A stretch of 64,000 bases of DNA from contig JALIGW010000002.1 of the NCBI GenBank assembly GCA_023053685.1, positions 256,050,846 to 256,114,845 on the forward strand, read 5' to 3'. Shown here one piece after another: positions 12,966-30,484 of the stretch (positions within the stretch are counted from its first letter, which is position 1; every line of letters begins with the position of its first letter). The position numbers and the translations under genes were made by a program. Below the pieces are notes generated by a model. That model made no database searches. It saw only the letters and a program-made list of their open reading frames with translations, and was not told the DNA's origin. The stretch comes from Diadophis punctatus similis. Taxonomy: Eukaryota; Chordata; Lepidosauria; Squamata; Dipsadidae.

Positions 12966-13835
12966 CTCTTATTCTATTCCACTGTTCCCAAATTCCCAAA
13001 GCAAAGATATGCACTAAGTTAAATGGCTGTGCGTCACACAAGTCCTAAGTTTAGGCGAGAAAATGGGAAAATGGCTTTCACTGAAGAAATATTTGGGGAA
13101 GTTTTATCAAGTTCAGGGATTCTGCAAAAACCTTCAGTGTCTTTCAACAAAGTAATCCCACTTCTGGATCAACTGATCTATGGATCTGTCTATCGTTGAT
13201 TGATCTAGTAGTCTGAGCCACTGGCTGAAAGGAAGAAAACAAAGAAGAGAAAATTGCCTGGGAAAGTCATTTCTCAGCCTTTCCAAAGCGGGAATGTTTG
13301 GTCTCCTAATCGAGGCGTAAATCAGAGGACTGGAAATTATTTTTTAGCCCAAAGTACCGTCATTACATGCTCAACGCAACCACTACCTTTGGATTTTAAC
13401 AATCTGCTTTATTTTTAAATATGATTTGCTTATTTGAACTACAGGTTATAAATAAGGCTTTTTAAAAATGGTAATGTGGCAATGTGAGTATTTATTTTTC
13501 ATTACCCTTACACAATTCTGAGTCAAAAACTTACCAAAAAAATTGGTCTCTAGCAGTTCTTGCCACTGTGATACGTTTATTCCTATTTCTTGAAGCACTT
13601 TTCAAAAATTGGTTCTTGTAAACTCAAAATTGGAGTAGTACCTAGCAGAACGAGATAACCAGAGGAAGCTATGCTGGCTGAAAGGAACTTGAACCTGCTA
13701 TTCTGCTCTCCATGTTGTGGAAGAACACAAAAATAACCCAGTCGAAACAAGAAGGAAAAATAGAAGGGGAAAGCACTCTGCACACCCGCTTCACTTCCTG
13801 AAGAATAGAAAGGTAATAACTTTTTTCTTTCTTAC
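12966..13835 (-). other. Intron 3, unit B
   Basis: Unique-looking intron sequence paralogous to 31290-32143 in unit C. Apart from short A/T-rich stretches and a few ORFs under 70 codons, I see nothing in it. Confidence 0.4.
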
Positions 13836-13903
13836 TTGATTTGGAGGTTCAACCGCTGTTTGATCTCCGTCATAAAAACCAGAAAGCTTCATTCTTTGTT
13901 TCT
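13836..13903 (-). CDS. Linker exon 3, unit B
   Basis: A 68-nt exon between a TTACAG acceptor and a GTAAGA donor, phase 1 to phase 0. It encodes EKQRMKLSGFYDGDQTAVEPPNQ. It lies between the exon-2 linker and the KRAB box and has no recognised domain. Coding bases are almost identical in B, C and D while the flanking intron differs, which supports exon status. Confidence 0.8.
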
Positions 13904-13979
13904 CTGTAAGGAATAAATAATTTCAAAATGCATAATTAACAAAATAGGAGGACGTATTCTATAGAAGAGAAGAGAGCAA

Positions 13980-14342
13980 AGGTAAGACAGATGGGCAATC
14001 AATCCCGTCAACCAAACAATGTCGGCTGGCGGGGCCTAGGGGGAGGGCCTTCTCTGTGGGGGCCCCTGCTCTCTGGAACCAACTCCCCCCACAGATACAA
14101 ATTGTCTCCACCTTGCTGGCCTTCTGAAAAGCCGTGAAGACATGGCTCTTCCGGCAGGGGGGGTTTTGAGACAAATTCATCTAGGTCTCCCCTATGTATG
14201 TAACATTTTGTATGCCTTTAAAATGTATTTTTAATTGTTTTAAATTGTATTGTTTAGCGGATCTTCAAATGTTGTACGCCGCCCTGAGTCCCCAGGGAGT
14301 AGGGCGGCATATAAGAATCCTAAATAAAATGAAAATAAAATA
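13980..14342 (+). repeat. L2-like LINE 3' end, shared by units B and D
   Basis: This is the sense-strand 3' end of the LINE family at 2595-7240: a ctggaaccaactcccccc segment, the gccgccctgag and gggcggcatataag ending, and an (AAATAAA)-rich tail. Unit D has it at the same intron site (47722). In unit C ggccaatcagaggatct is contiguous (about 32302-32318), which is an empty site. Confidence 0.8.
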
Positions 14343-14370
14343 AAATAAAATAAAGAGGATCTTCCATTAC

Positions 14371-14485
14371 CTCCTGAGGTGTCCCGACTTGGGTCTTCCC
14401 AAGGGATCCTCCTGCAAAATAGCTCCTGAGGGGGATTTGATGGGTTCTTCTTTCCCTCAGGATCTCTGATCTCCACAGTGCAGCA
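14371..14485 (-). CDS. Linker exon 2, unit B
   Basis: A 115-nt exon, phase 0 to phase 1. Its acceptor follows a pyrimidine tract (TTTTTTCCTTCCTC) and its donor is GGTAATG. It encodes CCTVEIRDPEGKKNPSNPPQ and then ELFCRRIPWEDPSRDTSG. Of the candidate acceptors only the one before TGCTGC keeps the frame with the SCAN exon, because starting 6 nt later runs into a stop. Function unknown; probably a flexible SCAN-KRAB spacer. Confidence 0.8.
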
Positions 14486-14717
14486 CTTCAAATAAGAGGA
14501 AGGAAAAAAGAATGTACATGACACGACATAGGTGGATTCTTATATTCAGAACTCAACCTCAAAGCCCCCCATATCCATCCGTGAGGCTGAGTGAGAAAAC
14601 AATGGAACAATGTCCTACAAGAATTGATGAATAGCCACATATGATGAACATCTGAGAAGTTTGGGAAGGAGGGGTGAAGTATTCAAACACATTCTCTATT
14701 CCCTTCTGAGCTCTCAC

Positions 14718-15131
14718 CTGCAACTGGACCTGCTCCTTCTGCTCCTCCGCCTGGCTCAGGAGGAAGCCTTCCACCAGGGCCACCGCCTGGGAGCTGCTCC
14801 CTGCTCCACACTCCCGCACCCAGCTCTCCATCTCTGGGGGCAGAAGGAACAGGAGCTGCTCCAGAACCACCAGGTCCAGCATCTGGGCTTTGGTGTGCTT
14901 TTCTGGTCTCAGCCATCGCCTGTAAAAGTCATGGAGTCGGCTGCAAAGTCCTCGGGGACCCTCAGCCTCCCGGTATTGGAGGAAGTTCCAGGGCTGAACT
15001 TCGGAAGGGAGGATGGTTTCCTCCTCCAGGATCTTCTGCTCGGTTCTTGTCCAGAGCTTCCCACCTTTCCCAGGCTGAACAGCTGAAGGGCCTTTTCCGG
15101 TTCCCTCCTTTCCAAAAGGTTCTGTCTCCAT
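14718..15131 (-). CDS. SCAN-domain exon, unit B
   Basis: First coding exon of unit B, 138 codons from [10 protein letters not shown] with the same Kozak context as unit A. The SCAN box covers about residues 44-128 and reads [20 protein letters not shown], then [14 protein letters not shown]. Differences from A (Cys70 to Tyr, AETSS to AGSSS, AEGLL to VEGFL) are scattered and keep the helical pattern. The exon including 5' UTR is 14718-15320. The donor leaves in phase 0 into exon 2. The predicted role is dimerisation with other SCAN zinc-finger proteins. Confidence 0.93.
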
Positions 15132-15203
15132 CCTTTCTCTGTCCTGCAGAGCAACTCCAAATGGGTCCAATGAATTCTTGTGGGTCTCCAGATGCCTTTT
15201 CCT

Positions 15204-15215
15204 TCACAGGACCAT
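15204..15215 (-). promoter_or_regulatory. 3-codon uORF in 5' UTR, unit B
   Basis: ATG-GTC-CTG-TGA upstream of the SCAN start codon, identical to unit A. Confidence 0.5.
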
Positions 15216-15682
15216 TTCTGGTGCAGCAGGACGGATCGCTGCAAGTTATTCCGCTTTTTTTTTTATCCCCAGGGGAAAATTTTCCCTTGCAAAGACCACA
15301 AATGGGTTCCAGTTTCGTATCTGAGATGGGAAGAAGAAAAAACGCCAAGAATTAGAAAGTGGAATTCAGCCACTGAGCGACCTTCACCCAACCTGCCCGG
15401 AGCCCCAAGCGGCTCATCCCAGCGCAGGGCCCAGGTCCCCCCCGAGCAGGGCCGGGAAGGAGGCAGCTGGAGAGGCCGCCCCAATTCTCTCCCCCTCCGG
15501 AGACAGGATCGGGCCCTCGGGGAGCTGGTGCGAATCCTGCCTCCTCCTCGCCCGGCTTCTCTCCTCTCCTGCTGGGCCTCCGCAAGGCCCATCCTCCTCT
15601 CCCCCCGCTTCTTCCGCTTCCCCCTGCAGAGAGAGAGGCGGCTGGGAAGCATGGGACCCGGGAAGAGGCCCCTCACGCTCAC

Positions 15683-15870
15683 CCGAGGTACGTCTGGATG
15701 TCCCCGAGCCAGACTCTCCTGCACCCTCTCCACCTCCGGAGCACCAGGGTTTAAGGAGAGCGAGTGCGGCGTCCTAGAGAGGCAAGGCTCAGTGATGTCA
15801 CTTCCTTCTCATCCTCCTCTGGAAAGGCAGCTGTGACGTTCGCCCTCCAGCGGGCCAATGGGGACGCGCC
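15683..15870 (-). promoter_or_regulatory. Proximal promoter and noncoding exon 1, unit B
   Basis: ATTGG/CCAAT at 15859-15855, then CRE-like TGACATCA at 15800-15793, then a GC-rich first exon with its donor at 15682-15681. It is collinear with units A, C and D. Confidence 0.62.
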
Positions 15871-16120
15871 TGGATTTCCCTTCCCTTGTCAGAGGTCGCC
15901 CCCTGGTGGATTTGGGGTAAAGTGCCAGGATGGTAGAAAGGGCGGGAAAGAGGAGCGAATCCTGTCAGACAAAGGCTTCGCCATCTGAGCTTCTTTCTCC
16001 CCTTTTATATTAACCCAAATGCATTGATGGAGGCTTTCCTCTTTCTTCTGTTGCGTTTCTAGAGCGGTTTGGTTATTTCTTATATATAGTGCAACTCCAC
16101 CTCCACCTCTTTCATTCGGT

Positions 16121-16330
16121 TTGCTTCTTAATTTATTTATAGGAGGGGAGAAGAGAGGAGAGGAGGGAAGGGAAATCTTCTTTGTGGCAGCCCCTGAAAT
16201 ATCGGAAGACTTCTATCATTTCCCCCCTCATCCTTCTTTTCATCAGACTAGAAATACCCAGTTCCAGCAACCGTTTTTAATATGTTTTTGCCTCCATCTT
16301 TGTTGCTCTTCTCTGCACTCTTTCTAGACT
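16121..16330 (-). repeat. CR1-type LINE fragment, unit B copy
   Basis: Uninterrupted counterpart of 1744-1925. It reads through gttgctcttctctgcactct where unit A carries the hAT-like fragment, so it is the empty site for that insertion. Confidence 0.65.
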
Positions 16331-16596
16331 CTCAAGATCTTATTTATTTATTATACAAAACAGAAAGAAAAATAGAAATGGGAAATTAAGGGAAGGAGAA
16401 AGAGAAGGGAAAAGAAAGTCTGAGGTACAAGAGAAAAAAAGGGGGAAAAACCGTTGACTTCTTTTTAGCACAGTGCAAGATTTAAAAAAAACCACCATTC
16501 CAGCCTGACTGGTTCGCCCAGACGTTCCGAGCAAGGGAGACACGTGTTTCAAGGAGGGAATTTAGCTGCGGGTTTTCCATGAGTCCCTTCGGATTG
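16331..16596. repeat. A-rich tract and conserved spacer
   Basis: A (TTTA)n start followed by an A/G-rich tract shared with unit C (34426-34560), then the cagacgttccgagcaaggga segment common to A, B and C. No gene was recognised. Confidence 0.4.
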
Positions 16597-16737
16597 TTAT
16601 TTTATTTATTTATTTATTTATTTTATTTGTCAAACATGTATAGGATACTAGTTGTTTCTATAATCATAAGTAAAAAAGTAAGGATAAAAGGACAGTAAGA
16701 CAGGGACGGTAGGCACAGTGGTAAGCTTATGCACGAT
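16597..16737 (-). repeat. LINE 3'-end fragment, unit B copy
   Basis: Same insertion as 7241-7395, without the L2-like LINE nested in its tail. It is absent from unit C. Confidence 0.7.
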
Positions 16738-16976
16738 TTGGGGATGTTTGTGTGTGACCCCCAACTTGTCCTCGCTGGCTGGGTCTGCCCCTCCCCCGTT
16801 GTCATCCAGTACAGCAAGCTCTTCCTACGGCAGAATCTTCGCATGTAATGAACACGTGTGTGCCCGTGCTTGCGTGTGTCTCCCGGCCAGATGCTTCCAG
16901 CCCCAGAGGAGGGGGAGGGGGAGGAAGCGCTTTGCTCCGACTTTGGAGTTGGGAGGGGCCAGAACGAGCTGAAGCA

Positions 16977-17082
16977 CCAATAGGAATTATCCCTGCGAAA
17001 GCGTCATCGGTCTCCGGGCAGAGTCCTTTGTGACTTCACCTGAAGGAGGAGAGAGTTCGGCGCAGAGAGCGAAACTGAAAGT
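16977..17082 (-). promoter_or_regulatory. X-Y and ISRE-like module, unit B
   Basis: X1/X2-like CCCGGAGACCGATGACGC (17018-17001), 19 bp, then the CCAAT box (16981-16977). An intact ISRE core GAAACTGAAA lies at 17071-17080 (TTTCAGTTTC read on the minus strand). It lies about 1.1 kb upstream of the proximal promoter of unit B. Confidence 0.52.
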
Positions 17083-17264
17083 AGAAGGGGGAATCCCTTC
17101 AGTCTTGGGGGGCTGCAGCTCAAGGGTAAGGTGACCAGATTTTAACATTGGTAAAGAGGGACACCATTGACCGGGGTGGGTGGGTTCCTGATTAAAAATT
17201 ATTTATTTATTTATTTTTGGTCGTTTTTGTATGCCGCCCCACTCCCGTAGGACTCAGGGCAGCC

Positions 17265-17394
17265 ATACAACCTTCTTTCTTTCTTTCTTTCTTTCTTTTT
17301 TTCTTTCTTTCTTTCTTTCTTTCTTCCTTTCTTCCTTTCTTTCTGTCTTCTTTCTTCCTTCCTTCCTTTCTTTCATCTTTCTTCTTTCCTAACA

Positions 17395-17443
<49 letters not shown>

Positions 17444-17508
17444 GTCTGTCTGTCTTCTTTCTTTTTCCTTCCTTCCTTCCTTCCTTTCATATTTCTTGTT
17501 TCCTAACA

Positions 17509-17563
<55 letters not shown>

Positions 17564-17618
17564 CTGTCTTCTTTCTTCTTCCTTCCTTCCTTCTTTCTGT
17601 CTTCCTTCATTCCTAACT

Positions 17619-17679
<61 letters not shown>

Positions 17680-17690
17680 TTTCTTTTTTA
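17265..17690. repeat. Compound pyrimidine tract (TTTC)n/(TC)n/(TGTC)n
   Basis: The plus strand is almost pure pyrimidine: CTTT/TTCC runs and two (TC)n blocks (about 17400-17433 and 17514-17560). It resembles the tract at 21823-22235 on the other side of the CR1. Long homopyrimidine tracts can form triplex DNA. Confidence 0.9.
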
Positions 17691-17744
17691 TGCAGCTATT
17701 AGTTCTTGGAGGGATTTGGCTGGGTAAACTTGGCCAATCTGACT

Positions 17745-17940
17745 AAACCAGGGGTCGGCAAACTTAAACACTCAAAGAGCCATTTGGACCGGTTTCCCAC
17801 AGAAAAAAATCCACCGAGAGCCACAAAACCTGGGTAGGCGTGGCTAACTTGACATCACTCACACCCACCCAGTCACATGACCCCCCCTAGCCACGCCCAC
17901 CCAGCCAGTCATTAGGACAGAGAACTGGAAACCACAAAAC
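17745..17940. mobile_element. hAT-like MITE end (CAGGGGTCGGCAAAC)
   Basis: Begins with a typical hAT-type terminus, CAGGGGTCGGCAAACT, and continues with gccacgcccac-type motifs. The right end is lost into the microsatellite, so it is a fragment nested in the larger element. Confidence 0.5.
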
Positions 17941-21485
<3,545 letters not shown>

Positions 21486-21612
21486 GTATATCTATCTACC
21501 TATCTATCTACCTACCTATCTATCATCTATCTATCATCTATCTATCTATCCTCTCTCTCTCATCTCTCCCTTTCCATCTCTTTATCTCTCTCTCCATCCA
21601 TATCTACCTATC

Positions 21613-21689
<77 letters not shown>

Positions 21690-21920
21690 CTCTCTCTCTC
21701 TCATCTCTCATCTCTCCCTTTCCATCTCTTTATCTCTCTCTCCATCCATATCTATCTACCTATCATCTATCTACCTACCTACCTACCTACCTATCTACTC
21801 TCTCTCTCCCTCTCATCTCTCCTTCCTTCCTTCCTTCCTAACTTCTTTCTCTTTCTTTCTTTCTTTCTTTCTTTCTTCTTCCTTCTTTCTTTCTTTCTGT
21901 CTTCCTTCCTTCCTAACTTT

Positions 21921-21999
<79 letters not shown>

Positions 22000-22235
22000 G
22001 TCTTCTTCTTTCTTCTTCCTTCCTTCCTTCTTTCTCTGTCTTCCTTCAATCCTAACTTCTTTCTTTCTGTCTGTCTGACTTCTTTCTTCTTCTTCTTCTT
22101 CTTCTTCTTCTTCTTCTTCTTCTTCTTCTTCTTCTTCTTCTTCTTCTTCTTCTTCTTCTTCTTCTTCTTCCCTTCCTTCCTTCCTTCCTTCCTTCCTTCC
22201 TTCCTTCCTTCCTTCCTTCCTTCCTTCCTTCTTCT
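21486..22235. repeat. Continuation of array, (TTTC)n, (TTC)n and (TTCC)n
   Basis: Two to three more copies of the higher-order unit (21486-21800), then TTTC/TTCC runs, a (TTC)n block of about 29 units at 22084-22170, and (TTCC)n at 22171-22229. The lysine, glutamate and arginine homopolymer ORFs on the minus strand are shadows of (GAA)n. Confidence 0.9.
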
Positions 22236-22520
22236 TTCTTTCTCCCTGCAAACCAATCCACACTGTGGCTCCTTTCTCCAAGGCGCTGCATGTGCGAAGT
22301 CTCTCCGGTCGCTGTGGCTGCACCGGGGAGCCTGCGTTCTGGTCATTAACAATGGAGACGCAGAAAGTCTCAGCTCCCAGCCTTCACTGGAGTCGAGCTG
22401 GCGTGGCTGTGGAGAGGGGCTGGCTGAAGGCGTTTCAGCAGCTCCTGGAAGACGGGCAGCCGTCAGCCCAGCCGGGGAGGAGGAGGAGGAGAAAGGCAGC
22501 GGGAGAGACCTCAGAGCAGA

Positions 22521-22523
<3 letters not shown>
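22236..22523. other. Non-repetitive interior of hAT-type element
   Basis: GC-rich unique sequence between the microsatellites and the CA repeat. Short ORFs only; no transposase motif was recognised. Confidence 0.35.

Positions 22524-22575
<52 letters not shown>
22524..22575. repeat. (CA)n microsatellite
   Basis: About 26 CA units on the plus strand. Confidence 0.95.
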
Positions 22576-22578
<3 letters not shown>

Positions 22579-23112
22579 ACTTTTGTTTGTTAAAACAGCC
22601 TCACCTTTTCTTTCTTTTTCTCTCTCTTCCTGCCCTTGCAACTTTCAGTCGGGACGCTCTGCGGGAGCGCTTCCCTTTCCCTCTCCTCCTCGGCGGAGGC
22701 AGGGTCGGTGCGGCTGCCCGTGAGAGGACTCGGCCGGCGCCCGCTGTCGCCTGCCGCTGCCTGGAGAGCCTTGGGTGCTCGGCGCCGTCTTCCGGCTTTC
22801 CTTCTGCGCGCGCTGCAGTCCTGCTCGCCGGGCAGAAAAGCATCACCTTTCCTGTCCATTGGATGATTGCAATGCGTCACTTGCAATCATCCAATGCGCC
22901 ACGTTTGGCACATGCGCCACGGTTTGGCCACCACAGAGCCCGACATGCCTGCCTTAAAACTCCCCCCAATCTCGCACGCCCCCCTTTCAGGCCGGTTTTT
23001 GGAAAGAATGCACTAGTCGTGCATTCTTTCCAAAAATCGGGACTTTTTAGAAACGCGGCGGGACGCGGGACAAATCATTAAAAAGCTTGGCTGTCCCGCC
23101 AAAAGCGGGACG
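22576..23112. other. Right interior of hAT-type element
   Basis: GC-rich sequence including a near-palindrome around 22860-22895 (tggatgattgcaatgcgtca with ttgcaatcatccaatgcg). Another arm pair at 22998-23037 reads ttggaaagaatgcac and gtgcattctttccaa. The subterminal gctgtcccgcc/aaaagcggga motif is also seen. No coding sequence was recognised. Confidence 0.45.
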
Positions 23113-23139
23113 TCTGGTCACCTTACTCAAGGGGGAGGT

Positions 23140-23745
23140 TTTTTTATTTTTTTTTATTTTTTTATTTATTTTTGTCAAGTACATGTTGGTAATATACATA
23201 GATATAACATTGTTTATATACATAAAATGAGTACTGATAAGAGGGAACATTAGGACAGGGACGGTAGGCACGCTGGTGCACTTATGCACGCCCCTTACTG
23301 ACCTCTTAGGAATCGGGTGAGGTCAACAGTAGACAGTCTAAGGGTAAAGTTTTGGGGGTTTGGTGACGAAACCACAATGTCAGGTAGTGAGTTCCAGGCA
23401 TTTACGACTCTGTTGCTAAAGTCATATTTTCTACAGTCAAGTTTTGAGCGGTTCACTTTGAGTTTGTATCTGTTATGTGCTCGTGTAGTGTTGTGGTTGA
23501 AGCTGAAGTAGTCATTGACAGGAAGGACGTTGTAGCAGATAATTTTATGAGCTATGCTTAGGTTCTAAGTAGTTCTAAGCTTTCTAAGCCCAGGATTTCA
23601 AGTCTGGTTGCGTAGGGTATTCTGTTGCGAGTAGAGGAGTGGAGGACTCTTCTTGTAAAGTATCTCTGGACACTTTCTAATGTATTTATGTCCGATATGC
23701 GGTGTGGGTTCCAGACAGATGAGCTGAGGGCAGATGAGTTCAGGG
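23140..23745 (-). repeat. LINE 3' fragment (longer copy of the A/B type)
   Basis: T-rich tail at 23140-23175, then gacagggacggtaggcacgc and sequence up to gtgggttccagacagatgag. Read on the minus strand it is a decayed reverse-transcriptase C-terminus. It separates sequence continuous in unit C (caagggggagttcaggg, about 36763). The tgagttcagggcagatgag short repeats at 23725-23762 mark the junction. Confidence 0.65.
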
Positions 23746-25310
23746 CAGATGAGTTCAGGGCAGGCCCAGAAGGGACCCTCCATTTTCTTTGTTCTCTTCA
23801 CTATACTGAGCCAGACGTTCCTCTGTGTGCATGGTGGGGTGGACTAGATGTCTGCTTAGGTTCCCAAACTGCCCCCGGGGGCCTGGTCCATCTCTGAAAG
23901 GATCTTCCGGGCTCTTTCTAGCTAACTCGGGGGAGGGTCCCTGAAACGGATGGGTGGGGGTGGGCTGACTAAGCAGGAGAAGCAGAAGAACCCCCCAGGA
24001 GCAGCTGAGGGAGGGGCTACTCCGGGGGAGGGCCTCGTGGGTGATGGGATTGGAGGTCAGCCCCACTGCCCAGGCATTCCCCAGAGGCAGAGGGGGCAGC
24101 CCCACAGTCAGGGAGGCCAAAGGGCTGCAGCTAAAACAGGCCGAATCCAGGAAAGGCTCTTTCTCCAATATTCCTCAGGGGAAAATCTGTTTTTTCCATA
24201 ATCTGAGTATCCTGTGGATTGTCTCTGGCAGCTCTGGGGTCCCAGTCCCCCCAGTTAAGAAGAAGCAGGGCCGTTTGGAGGCTGCGCTGGTCCAGTTCAT
24301 CTGTGCAAGTGGTAGTTGAGGTGGGGGGGAAATTATATTTATTTTTTCCTTCTGTCATAGTTTATTCTCCTTCACTTCAGAGTGAGGCTGTGACAGCATT
24401 TCCTCCCACGGAGTTCAATAAGGTAGAGAAGGAGGGAGGGAGGGATTCCCGCTCCCCCCCTTATCCCCCAGCCCCCCATTGTGATCAACAACAGGCTTCG
24501 GAGGATCACATTTTATCTTCCAGGCTGATCCACTTTCTCTGAGCTTCTGTCAGCTGAGGGGCGATCCCTGGAGAAGATGCCTCACTCATCTGCTTCTGAG
24601 ATCCCAAGTGGGAGAGCGAGCGCAGGAGTGGGAGTCCGGTCGGTCTTCCCCTCCAGGAAGGGTCGCAAGTGGAGTTTCCCCCCACCCAGGCCCAGCCAAG
24701 ACCCCCGTCCCTCCTTCTCTTCCGGCCCAAGCACAGAATTCAGGGAGGTCCCCCATCTGAGTAGCAGCTCTTCCACGGTCCCCCCTCCCCAATTCTCAGC
24801 CAAAGAACCCTCAACGCAGTTTTTCCTCCCTAGAAATTTTGAGGATGTTTTTGTCCTTAACTCCCTCCAACTTGTGTACGTGTGTTCGTACAAAACTTCT
24901 TTTGAAGAGAAATATCTTTTCCAAATAAATTCAGCTTCCCCCACCTTTCCAAATCACTGCCTTGATTTGAAATAAACCCTTAAGCTCAATAAATCTCACA
25001 AACATTTTATATTATGAACGTGCCAGATTTTCAGTTCCTGCTGTTTCTTCTTTACCAGGGAACTCAACGTTTTGACTGCAAGGACCGTGAGAGGAAAGGG
25101 GATTTTACGGGGAGAGAAATCAGTCCTGGGACTCCCAAGTCCTAAGAATCAAGACTGTAAGATTAGCTCCGTTCTTCTGGATGGGAATTGAAAGAAATAT
25201 TTTCCCAAAAGAAGAAGAAAAAATCCATATCCACAGATATATGTAAGAAGATCTGAGCAGATTTACTTGTAAAAGATTTCAATATTATTTTAAGGATGGA
25301 TGGACAGTAT
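23746..25310. other. B-C spacer, conserved with C-D spacer
   Basis: Collinear with 36770-38980. Several short ORFs exist on both strands but frames are not conserved between the two copies, and no domain or splice pattern is recognisable. Probably noncoding upstream or intergenic DNA duplicated with the unit. Confidence 0.45.
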
Positions 25311-25565
25311 CTAAGAGCCGAGGTGGCGCAGCAGTTAGAGGCAGTACTGCAGGCCATTTTAGCTGACTGTGATCCGCAGGTCAGCGGTTCAAATCTCACC
25401 GGCTCAAGGTTGACTCAGCCTTCCATCCTTCCGAGGTAGGTAAAATGAGGACCCAGATTGTTGGGGGCAATATAAATACATTGCTTTATGGTGTAAACCG
25501 CTTAGAGAGTGCTTGCACTGTGAGGTGGTATATAAATGTCACTAATAAAATAAATAAATAAATAT
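25311..25565 (+). repeat. tRNA-derived SINE (Sauria-like)
   Basis: A complete SINE: gagccgaggtggcgcag with an A-box-like start, B box ggttcaaatctc, body ggacccagattgttgggggc, and an (AAAT)n end. The paralogous site near 38983 (gacagtatattaaacgg) lacks it, so it inserted after the unit duplication. Confidence 0.88.
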
Positions 25566-25689
25566 TAAACAGAAGAATAAATTTATAATTTCTAAAATAA
25601 CCTGGAATTTTAATAGAAATTCTGTGGATTTCAGCAATTCTATGTCCCCCACTAAAGGATTGCAGCTTTTTAACCATTACAGTCTGGAA

Positions 25690-25712
25690 ATCCCCCCCCC
25701 CCCCCCCCATTA
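25690..25712. repeat. Poly(C) run
   Basis: About 18 consecutive C on the plus strand. The paralogous site near 39111 has 9-10 C, so this is slippage. Confidence 0.9.
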
Positions 25713-25799
25713 TCCCCAAAACAGACATTCTGTTTCTTGTACTCGTCTTTCACTACATCCGTAGAAAACATTTTTTCTAGTCCGGGAGAGATTCGGGTT

Positions 25800-26155
25800 C
25801 TGGTGAGTTACGCACAGGTGGTGATGGAATTAGAGACAAATCATTTCAGGATGCAAAGATGTCTAAGATGTCTGACTGCCTTCGCAGTGTTTATTGCTTA
25901 TATAGTTTTACAAGCAGCAAAAGGTAGAATAGAGCAACATTCTCATTGGTGAATTCCCCCTCCAACCATCCTCCCTCCAGCTAGTTTTTCAATAAGAGTC
26001 CTATTGTTGCAGCCTAGATAAGATGTACCAGCCAGAAAATGTATCTTATCATTCTGGCGGTGTGAACTGAGCGAGATGATTTAGGAGCAAGGGGCCCGTT
26101 TAAGGCAGGCAGTTTTCTACTCACACTCCTTACAGAGCCCCCATTCCTACAAGGC
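25800..26155. mobile_element. About 350-bp insertion, possible solo LTR
   Basis: Present here but absent from the paralogous spacer near 39225, where ggttccgcttagttaagcaaa runs straight into ggcgggttagaaaaatc. It has no ORF and contains a tatatag stretch (about 25898). Length and content suit a solo LTR, but its ends were not fixed. Confidence 0.35.
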
Positions 26156-26325
26156 GGGTTAGAAAAATCTAGAATTTCGGATACTGTTTAAAAGGTTTTG
26201 TGGGTCCAGAGGTGCCCTAGATCCTTTCCAGGGATGGAGGGGTCAAACTCCCCCCCGGCCCAGCACCAGCCTCAGCAGGGCCCCCTAATATTACGATTTT
26301 CTGAGTTCTGTCTGCCATCCCCAGC

Positions 26326-26363
<38 letters not shown>

Positions 26364-27122
26364 CTTTCTCCAACCTCCAGATTTTCGTTTTTCTTGTGTT
26401 GCGTTTCTAGAATGGTGTAGTTATTTTTATATACCCCCCCCCAAGACCACGCTCTGCCTGCAGCTGGCTGGCCTCCCTCCAGCAAAGGAACGGGCGGGTC
26501 CCAGGGAAGGTGGTGGGGAGGGGTCAGAGTCCCAGATGACAGCAGGCAGAGTGGAAGGGATGGGGGAGATCTTGAGGAAGGAGAAGATGAGGGCAGATGG
26601 AGGCCAAGATCAGGCAGATCTCAGGATCACAGCAGAGCCTTGGACGGGATCCCTCTTGGATCGCCTCCTTCACCAAATGTTCCAACTGGCACAATTCTTA
26701 GATGGATTAATGGGGGGGTGTCTGTGTGAGCCCAAGAGGGTCCTTAAAAGGTCCATTCCATCTCAGAGTACTTTGCTAACAGTGTTGCGGAATTGTTTTT
26801 AATAACTGTTAATTCTATAATGCTGAAGAACATTCAATTTGTCATTTGTAATTTAAATCTGGGATCTAATCTGGTTCCCACCAAGACAAAGAACATTTCC
26901 AGTGTGGGTTTTGTTTTGTTTTTCATAATAAGCCCATTTGCATCTGGGAACATTAAAATATTTGTGGAATAGCTAAAAAAAAGGCTGTGGCTTTATAGAG
27001 TGAAAATTGTGGCTATTTGTTTGAACAAGAAATGCAAATTCTGGATGAGAAAGAATATTTCAGCAAGAAAATGGATGGAGCATTTTTAAATAAGTGGAAA
27101 TTGAAAAGTTTCAATTTGGCAT
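26156..27122. other. 3' flank of unit C, with (CA)n at 26329-26360
   Basis: Collinear with 7940-8686, 41560-42258 and 54700-55375. It contains a short CA repeat and no coding sequence. Confidence 0.4.
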
Positions 27123-27128
27123 TTTATT
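27123..27128 (-). terminator. Poly(A) signal AATAAA, unit C
   Basis: Same position relative to the stop codon as in units B and E. Confidence 0.7.
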
Positions 27129-27164
27129 GAAAACATCTTCAACTCGTAGAGATTACTTTTAGTA

Positions 27165-30317
<3,153 letters not shown>

Positions 30318-30447
30318 CCAGAGAGACCACGTTCCTATGGTTTTCAAGCATGACTTCCGAATGCAGCGCTTTCTGGTCAGGATCCAGCTGAGACCATTCT
30401 TCCTCAGTGAAATACACAGCCACTTCCTCGAAAGACACAAGACTCTC
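30318..30447 (-). CDS. KRAB-A box exon, unit C
   Basis: A 130-nt exon, phase 0 to 1, with a TTCAG acceptor and GTAAGAG donor. It encodes [36 protein letters not shown] and HRNVVSLG, an intact KRAB A box with the MLEN core. Expected to recruit TRIM28. No B box was found. Confidence 0.92.
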
Positions 30448-30484
30448 CTGAACACAGAAAAAAGAACAGAACAGGAGGATTCGC

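Noticed and set aside
21813..22580. Lys/Glu/Arg homopolymer ORFs on the minus strand
   Set aside because: Products of (GAA)n, (GGAA)n and (GAAA)n simple repeats.
25320..25420. tRNA gene suggested by A and B boxes
   Set aside because: Boxes belong to a tRNA-derived SINE with a 3' body and A-rich tail; no cloverleaf with anticodon and acceptor stem is preserved.
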